Origin: an uncultured bacterium
GTDB taxonomy: Bacteria > Bacillota > Clostridia > Lachnospirales > Lachnospiraceae
DNA length: 64,000 nucleotides
Direction of reading: 5' to 3'
Assembly (NCBI GenBank): GCA_905214875.1
Contig: CAJMNR010000013.1
Location: 12,020-76,019 of the forward strand
Positions 59,977 through 64,000 of this stretch are shown piece by piece; positions within the stretch are counted from its first letter, which is position 1; every line of letters begins with the position of its first letter. The translations under genes were made by a program, and so were the position numbers. Under the pieces are notes generated by a model that was not told the DNA's origin, made no database searches, and was given only the letters and a program-made list of their open reading frames with translations.

Positions 59977-60362
59977 GTAACAAGCATAAGAATCCAACCA
60001 TTAGCTTTCGCATATCACCAAGGGAACGGCAAGAAATAGAAGCAAGAATAAAAGCAAGCGGAATGCAAAAGAAAGACTATTTTGTTCGTTCCTGTATCTA
60101 TAACCGAGTTTGTGTTGTAGGAAAGAAAGAGACAATATACATGCTAGTAGAAAAAGTACAGGAAATGCAAGGACGATTAGAGGAATTAGCAAAACAACTA
60201 AATGACAGTAAGACCGATATGAAACGAAAGGACATAGAAGAGATGCATGTAGCCTATGAGGATATGTTAAAAGCAATATTATGGCTGCTAGATGGAGCAA
60301 AATATCTTTGGCTAGGAAATGATGCAGAGAAAGAAAAAAGTCCTAACAGCGGGAACTGCTAG
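59973..60362 (+). CDS. MobC-like relaxosome accessory protein
   Basis: The 129-residue protein starts NPTISFRISPRERQEIEARIKASGMQKKDYFVRSCI, the ribbon-helix-helix and helix pattern of MobC-type mobilisation proteins, and continues with a coiled-coil (VQEMQGRLEELAKQL). It overlaps int by 4 nt (ATGA). MobC proteins help nick oriT, but no relaxase gene is in the window. It may instead repress the operon. Confidence 0.78.
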   Translation: MSNKHKNPTISFRISPRERQEIEARIKASGMQKKDYFVRSCIYNRVCVVGKKETIYMLVEKVQEMQGRLEELAKQLNDSKTDMKRKDIEEMHVAYEDMLKAILWLLDGAKYLWLGNDAEKEKSPNSGNC

Positions 60363-60426
60363 GACTTCTGATAACTGGTGAAACCTTTGTTATCAGTACG
60401 TTACAATACAAGTATAGCAAAGGTTT
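60337..60426 (+). repeat. Adjacent hairpins between the MobC-like and RepA-like genes (possible oriT or origin)
   Basis: An imperfect hairpin AAGTCCTA.CAG / CTG.TAGGACTT (about 60338-60367) is followed directly by CTGATAAC / GTTATCAG (60368-60375 / 60389-60396). The second loop contains AAACCTTTG (60381-60389), the complement of CAAAGGTTT (60418-60426), allowing an alternative fold. This cluster could end transcription, act as oriT, or serve as a replication origin for the excised form. Confidence 0.5.
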
Positions 60427-60456
60427 TCCATACTAGCAATAGAAGGGGAGGGCTAT

Positions 60457-61437
60457 ATGGAAGAAGATAAAGCAGAGTTAAAATTAATTCGGTTGTCCGA
60501 GGTCGAGTCACAGGAAGTAAAGTGGCTTTGGTATCCATTTATCCCCTATGGAAAGCTCACAATCATACAAGGTGATCCGGGAGATGGAAAGACAACATTG
60601 GTATTAAATATAGCAGCAAAGTTATCAAAGGGAGAAGGAATTGATGAAGCTATGGAAGTTTCTGAACCCTTAAGTATCATTTATCAGACAGCGGAAGATG
60701 GACTAGCAGATACAGTGAAACCAAGACTAGAGCTTGCAGGAGCAGACTGTGAGAGAATCGTGGTTATTGATGAAAGTAAAAAGTCATTATCTATGATAGA
60801 CGAGCGGTTGGAAGCAGCACTCAAAAGTGAAAAGGCAAAGCTATTAATCCTAGATCCAATACAAGCCTATCTTGGAAGTGGAATGGATATGAATCGCGCG
60901 AATGAGGTTAGAGATAGCACAAAGAAGTTAGCGGCACTTGCTGAAAAATATGAATGTGCAATCGTATTGATTGGTCACATGAATAAGGCAGGCGGCAACA
61001 AAGCAGCGTATCGAGGAATTGGTTCCATTGATTTCTTTGCAGTAGCAAGAAGTGTCTTGCTTGTTGGTAGAGTGGAAGGAGAACCTGATATAAGAGCGGT
61101 GGTTCAGATTAAAAATAACCTAGCAGCATTCGGACATTCTAAGGCATTTGAATTATCAGAAGAAGGATTTCAGTGGCTAGGTGATTATGAGATTACTGCG
61201 GATGAAGTATTAGGTGGATTGGCACCCAAAGCGAACAAAATGGAGAAGGCAAAGAAACTATTAAGAGCACTCTCAGAAACACATACAGTCATTCAGAGTA
61301 ATGAAATATTTACACTGTCAGAGAAAGAGGGAATCTCAAAAAGAACGCTTGAAAATGCAAAAAGAGAATTGAATATTAGAGCAAAAAGGATTAATAATTC
61401 GTGGTACTGGGAATTAGATAAGATAAAGTATGAATAG
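60457..61437 (+). CDS. RepA-like AAA (RecA-fold) ATPase
   Basis: The 326-residue protein is like RSF1010 RepA and AAA_25 helicases: Walker A GDPGDGKTT (about residues 39-47), Walker B KLLILDPIQAYLG (about 128-140), sensor region VLIGHMNKAGGNKAAYRGIGSIDF, and a C-terminal winged-helix-like end (SEKEGISKRTLENAKREL). Such proteins unwind origins of mobilisable plasmids and elements. It supports a transient replicative or mobilisable form of this island. AGGGGAGG precedes the start. Confidence 0.87.
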   Translation: MEEDKAELKLIRLSEVESQEVKWLWYPFIPYGKLTIIQGDPGDGKTTLVLNIAAKLSKGEGIDEAMEVSEPLSIIYQTAEDGLADTVKPRLELAGADCERIVVIDESKKSLSMIDERLEAALKSEKAKLLILDPIQAYLGSGMDMNRANEVRDSTKKLAALAEKYECAIVLIGHMNKAGGNKAAYRGIGSIDFFAVARSVLLVGRVEGEPDIRAVVQIKNNLAAFGHSKAFELSEEGFQWLGDYEITADEVLGGLAPKANKMEKAKKLLRALSETHTVIQSNEIFTLSEKEGISKRTLENAKRELNIRAKRINNSWYWELDKIKYE

Positions 61438-61547
61438 GTTAAGAACGCAACAATGCAGAGTATAGGAAAGATGCGGAGTTAATAGTGCAAGGTTGCAGAA
61501 AATTAGAAACACTGTATTGTTGCGGACTTGGAATTGGAGGGGAAAAG

Positions 61548-61781
61548 TTGAAACATGTTCAGATATCGGAAGAGCTATTTATGAATCTTGTTAAGTATCA
61601 TTTGCTTGGTGTGGAGGAGGTCGCGGCAGAGATTAAGTGTGGGTTAGAAAGTAAGCTGGAGGCAATGGATCGGCGGCAACTTTACACGGAATATAAGATA
61701 GGAAAGACAGAAGAGGAACGGGAGAATGCTAGGAAGGAGTATTTGAAGAAGAGAGAGATAAAAAAGGATTTTAGGTGGTAG
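61548..61781 (+). CDS. Small conserved element protein (complexin-2-like annotation)
   Basis: TTG at 61548 follows GGAGGGG and gives a 77-residue protein, KHVQISEELFMNLVKYHLLG, then GLESKLEAMDRRQLYTEYK and EEERENARKEYLKKREI ending DFRW. I recall this pattern from small proteins labelled complexin-2 that are carried next to rep/mob genes in Clostridia elements. The name is a misnomer and the function is unknown. An upstream in-frame start at 61485 lacks a ribosome-binding site. Confidence 0.75.
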   Translation: MKHVQISEELFMNLVKYHLLGVEEVAAEIKCGLESKLEAMDRRQLYTEYKIGKTEEERENARKEYLKKREIKKDFRW

Positions 61782-61800
61782 ATTTTTGTGATGTAGAGAG

Positions 61801-61833
61801 AAAGACGAGAGCGTGGCACGCTCTCGTCTTTTG
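61801..61833 (+). terminator. Terminator after the element's backbone genes
   Basis: A perfect 13-bp stem AAAGACGAGAGCG / CGCTCTCGTCTTT (61801-61813 / 61819-61831), loop 5 nt, then TTG. It separates the xis-int-mob-rep unit from the ATPase cargo gene. Confidence 0.9.
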
Positions 61834-62000
61834 TGGTTAATGGAGTGGGATGTGCCACAAGATGGAGAAAAGCATAGAGTGTGTACATCTATGCCCTGCT
61901 TGCCAGTATATATAATCTTTAGGAAGGAATAGTGATGAATTTTAACATAGCCATAAATTTGAGAAATGAATATATTGCGGTATATTATTCCTTTTGATTG

Positions 62001-62009
62001 TGTTATAAT
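62001..62009 (+). promoter_or_regulatory. Extended -10 promoter of the ATPase cargo gene
   Basis: TG-T-TATAAT (TATAAT at 62004-62009) lies 32 nt before the ATG at 62041. There is no good -35 box, but the extended -10 compensates. It gives the gene its own transcript. Confidence 0.55.
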
Positions 62010-62040
62010 ATTCCAAGCTAACTACTTCAAAGAGAGGAAT

Positions 62041-63558
62041 ATGGTATTGAATAAAGTAAAGATAAAGGATATTTATTTTGGGGAAGTTGATGGAGAGAGT
62101 GAAGCATCTAAAAGGCAAGATTTTGAGAATTTATATTTTGATCAAGATCATAACTATAAAAAGTTTCTTTCCGGAGAGTACTTTTTAATAAAAGGGCGAA
62201 AAGGAACTGGAAAAACATATTTAGCCAAATATTTAAATATTAAAATAAATGCTGAGAATAAAAAGATATGTAAAATATGTGACGCATCGACTTTTAATTT
62301 ACAACGATTAATTGATATGAAAGAAAGACAATTTTTAAAAGGAGAGATGGAGATATTTTGGAGGTGGATAATTCTTCTACATTTTACGGATGTTATAATT
62401 AATAACAAGCCTATTTTAAAAAGAATTCCATTCACAAAATATAGAAAGTTATATAAGTTTAGAAAGAGAAAATACCCAAATCCGGAATCCATATTTGAAA
62501 AGGTTATGTATACTAAGACAAATGGTGTAACGAGTGAGGCTTCAGCAAGTTGGAAAGCGATTGGAAATAAAACAACTGGGTCGAAATTAATTAACTCAAC
62601 GCATCAGCAGAAAGAATATTATAAGAGTCTTGAGTATTTAGAGAGATTAGTAATGCCAATTTTAATTAAGAGATGTAGTGTAACGCTTATTTATGATGAT
62701 TTGGATAGCATTGAAGCTAATACTCATATAGATCCATTTTATATTGATTTCTTAAGTGGATTAATAATTTGTGCCAAAAAGATAAATTTACAGATAATAA
62801 AAGAAGGAAAAAAAGATAGTAAAATTATATTAGCTCTTAGAGACGATGTATTATCATATATGCAGGATTATAATACCAATTTGAATAAACATGTATCATC
62901 TAATTATGTTGATTTATATTGGTTAGATAAGGTTAATCCGAATGAACCATATAAGCATCCATTAATGAGATTAATACTTTCTAAAATAAAAAAATCAACA
63001 CCTCAATATTCTTCAATGACTAATAAGAAACTATATGAGCTATTATTTCCTACTAAAATAAAGGAAAAAGAAGTTATATCTTATTTATTGGATAATAGCT
63101 TTGGTAGACCTCGGGATATAATAAAATACTTATCAATTATTCAAAATAAACATGGAAATTCTTTTGATTTCAAAGCGTCATATTTTAAAAAATGTATGGG
63201 AGAGTATTCATCATGGTTTTATGATGAATTAAGAAATGAAATATCAATACACAATAATTCGAAGTGTTTAAAGGAAAGCTTAGAGTTAGTGAAAAATGTG
63301 AGAAGAGTATATTTTGAAATATCCGATGTAAAAGAAATATATGAGCAAAATAAAGAGAGTTACCCTAGTATAGTAGACGTCAAAAGTGCAATTATTGATA
63401 TGTATAGACTTGGAGCTATAGGAAACTCATGGATGAATCAAAATGGGGAAAGATATTATTATTCTTGGGCTTATAGGCGAGATGAGGATAGAGAACCGGA
63501 TTTCTCTAAAACATTTGTTGTTCATCCAGCATTAAGAAGTCGTTTTTCATCTAATTGA
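62041..63558 (+). CDS. Sll1717-like P-loop ATPase (putative defence protein)
   Basis: The 505-residue protein has Walker A GRKGTGKT (about residues 52-59) and Walker B TLIYDDLDSI (about 214-223), then a sensor-like ALRDDVLSYM and NSFGRPRDIIKYL. The N-terminal start (KIKDIYFGEVDGESEA) and the GRPRDII segment match what I know of Sll1717-family STAND-like ATPases found in accessory regions. The C-terminus (about 400-505) looks like a winged helix. It is strongly AT-rich with many ATA and AAA codons, unlike the core genes, pointing to transfer. ATG at 62041 follows AGAGAGGA. Confidence 0.65.
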   Translation: MVLNKVKIKDIYFGEVDGESEASKRQDFENLYFDQDHNYKKFLSGEYFLIKGRKGTGKTYLAKYLNIKINAENKKICKICDASTFNLQRLIDMKERQFLKGEMEIFWRWIILLHFTDVIINNKPILKRIPFTKYRKLYKFRKRKYPNPESIFEKVMYTKTNGVTSEASASWKAIGNKTTGSKLINSTHQQKEYYKSLEYLERLVMPILIKRCSVTLIYDDLDSIEANTHIDPFYIDFLSGLIICAKKINLQIIKEGKKDSKIILALRDDVLSYMQDYNTNLNKHVSSNYVDLYWLDKVNPNEPYKHPLMRLILSKIKKSTPQYSSMTNKKLYELLFPTKIKEKEVISYLLDNSFGRPRDIIKYLSIIQNKHGNSFDFKASYFKKCMGEYSSWFYDELRNEISIHNNSKCLKESLELVKNVRRVYFEISDVKEIYEQNKESYPSIVDVKSAIIDMYRLGAIGNSWMNQNGERYYYSWAYRRDEDREPDFSKTFVVHPALRSRFSSN

Positions 63559-63564
63559 TAAAAC

Positions 63565-63597
63565 AACAAAAGACACTTTTAAAAAGTGTCTTTTGTT
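63565..63597. terminator. Terminator after the ATPase gene
   Basis: A perfect 15-bp stem (63565-63579 with 63583-63597), beginning AACAAAAGACACTTT and ending in the complement, works from both sides. It lies 6 nt after the stop. Confidence 0.93.
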
Positions 63598-64000
63598 CAC
63601 CGGGCTCTTGCGTCCCTATCTTAATATATAAAATTACAATAATATTATTTACAATATATTATATATATATGCAGCTCATAAGCATTTTACTACTGTAAAA
63701 CGACTTGTTTTATTATATAATACTTATTAATATAAGTCAATAGATATAATATAAAGTTATTTATGGAGGAAGGAAATTGGCTATAAATTTTATGATAGTA
63801 GAAATATGAGTTGTAATAAGAATTATAGCTATATAGTTATAATTCAGAAAATTTTATGCTGATACCTGTATGATACCTTTTCTCTCTATAACACAGTGAG
63901 TTGTATATATTTTATATAATAAGGATATTGATTGTTCTCTTTGTAAGTAAACGCTCCATAGCGGGTACTCCTAAACCGTAAAATAGCCGCTCTTATGAGC
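63598..64000. other. AT-rich non-coding end of the element and flank
   Basis: These 400 nt hold no convincing ORF. They include runs of ATATAT (63660-63670), a GGAGGAAGG ribosome-binding-like site at about 63764 with only short frames after it, the right paired motif (63860-63878), and an imperfect inverted repeat GCTCATAAG.ATTTTAC (63674-63690) against GTAAAAT...CTTATGAGC (63978-64000). The sequence after 63880 may be chromosomal flank, but the window ends too soon to tell. Confidence 0.5.
63860..63878 (+). repeat. Right paired motif TGATACCT-N3-TGATACCT
   Basis: TGATACCT occurs at 63860-63867 and 63871-63878 with the same 11-bp period as at 55789-55807. The match of both units and the spacing at opposite ends of the element argues against chance. 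It marks the probable right terminus region. Confidence 0.75.

Larger units (their letters stand above)
55781..63878. mobile_element. Integrative element downstream of guaA (about 8.1 kb, limits approximate)
   Basis: The block holds integrase, excisionase-like, MobC-like, RepA-like and complexin-2-like genes plus two cargo units (DUF262-HNH-RAMA with XRE; Sll1717-like ATPase). It is bounded by paired TGATACCT motifs at both ends. The left edge abuts the guaA terminator. No direct attL/attR duplication was found within the window, so the right limit may extend past the end. No relaxase or conjugation genes are present. Confidence 0.72.

Noticed and set aside
55730..64000. A possible att direct repeat: AGTAAAC and GCTCCA near 55730-55745 and again near 63947-63959
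   Set aside because: The matches are short and broken by differing spacers, and the left one lies inside the guaA terminator stem. They are not enough to name attL/attR.
1..64000. CRISPR arrays, tRNA or rRNA genes, and insertion sequences with transposases
   Set aside because: No regularly spaced repeats, cloverleaf-like segments, rRNA sequence or transposase ORFs were seen on reading. Short isolated tRNAs could still be missed without a tool.

Overview
The window reads as chromosome of a low-GC, Gram-positive anaerobe of the Lachnospiraceae (Clostridium cluster XIVa). The evidence is the S10-spc-alpha gene order running unbroken into ecfA1-ecfA2-ecfT-truA-rplM-rpsI, a long L17 with an internal insertion, zinc-ribbon S14 and L36, DUF6472 and CdaR-type proteins, and secreted plant-polysaccharide enzymes with Big_2 repeats. 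It resembles plant-fibre degraders such as Lachnoclostridium, but genus and species are inference.

Layout. 1-10.4 kb: S10/spc ribosomal genes from a 5'-truncated rplC to secY. 10.5-16.3 kb: adk, map, a KOW protein, infA, rpmJ and the alpha operon (rpsM-rpsK-rpsD-rpoA-rplQ), with long structured spacers before rpsM and rpoA. 16.4-20.9 kb: ECF vitamin-transporter core, truA, and rplM-rpsI behind a perfect consensus promoter. 21.0-28.8 kb: two tandem secreted GH53 (endo-beta-1,4-galactanase family) paralogues, each with an apparently dead second GH53-like module and Big_2 repeats. 28.8-42.1 kb: housekeeping and envelope genes (flavodoxin, PadR/DUF2812 pair, phosphatase, SpoVB/MurJ-like flippase, DUF6472, DUF4430, U32-like, TPR, soluble lytic transglycosylase, SDR, LytR_C protein, WecG/TagA glycosyltransferase, YitT, orphan MsmK-type sugar ATPase). 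42.5-48.2 kb: CdaR-like regulator and a division/wall cluster ftsE-ftsX-M23 hydrolase-ctpA. 48.2-55.7 kb: uvrB-uvrA behind a probable SOS box, a YfbR-like nucleotidase, and guaA.

From about 55.8 kb to at least 63.9 kb, immediately after the guaA terminator, lies a small integrative element. It has a tyrosine integrase, an excisionase-like gene, a MobC-like protein, a RepA-like AAA ATPase and a small conserved element protein. Its cargo looks like defence: a DUF262-HNH nuclease with a C-terminal RAMA-like domain, in an operon with an XRE regulator, and an AT-rich Sll1717-like P-loop ATPase. The same double motif, TGATACCT-N3-TGATACCT, occurs at both ends in the same orientation, which suggests integrase arm sites and brackets an element of about 8.1 kb.

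The most novel-looking material is this element, the degenerate GH53 duplication, the structured spacers of the alpha operon, and several dispersed intergenic repeat modules. All family assignments come from reading the sequences; no database search was possible.
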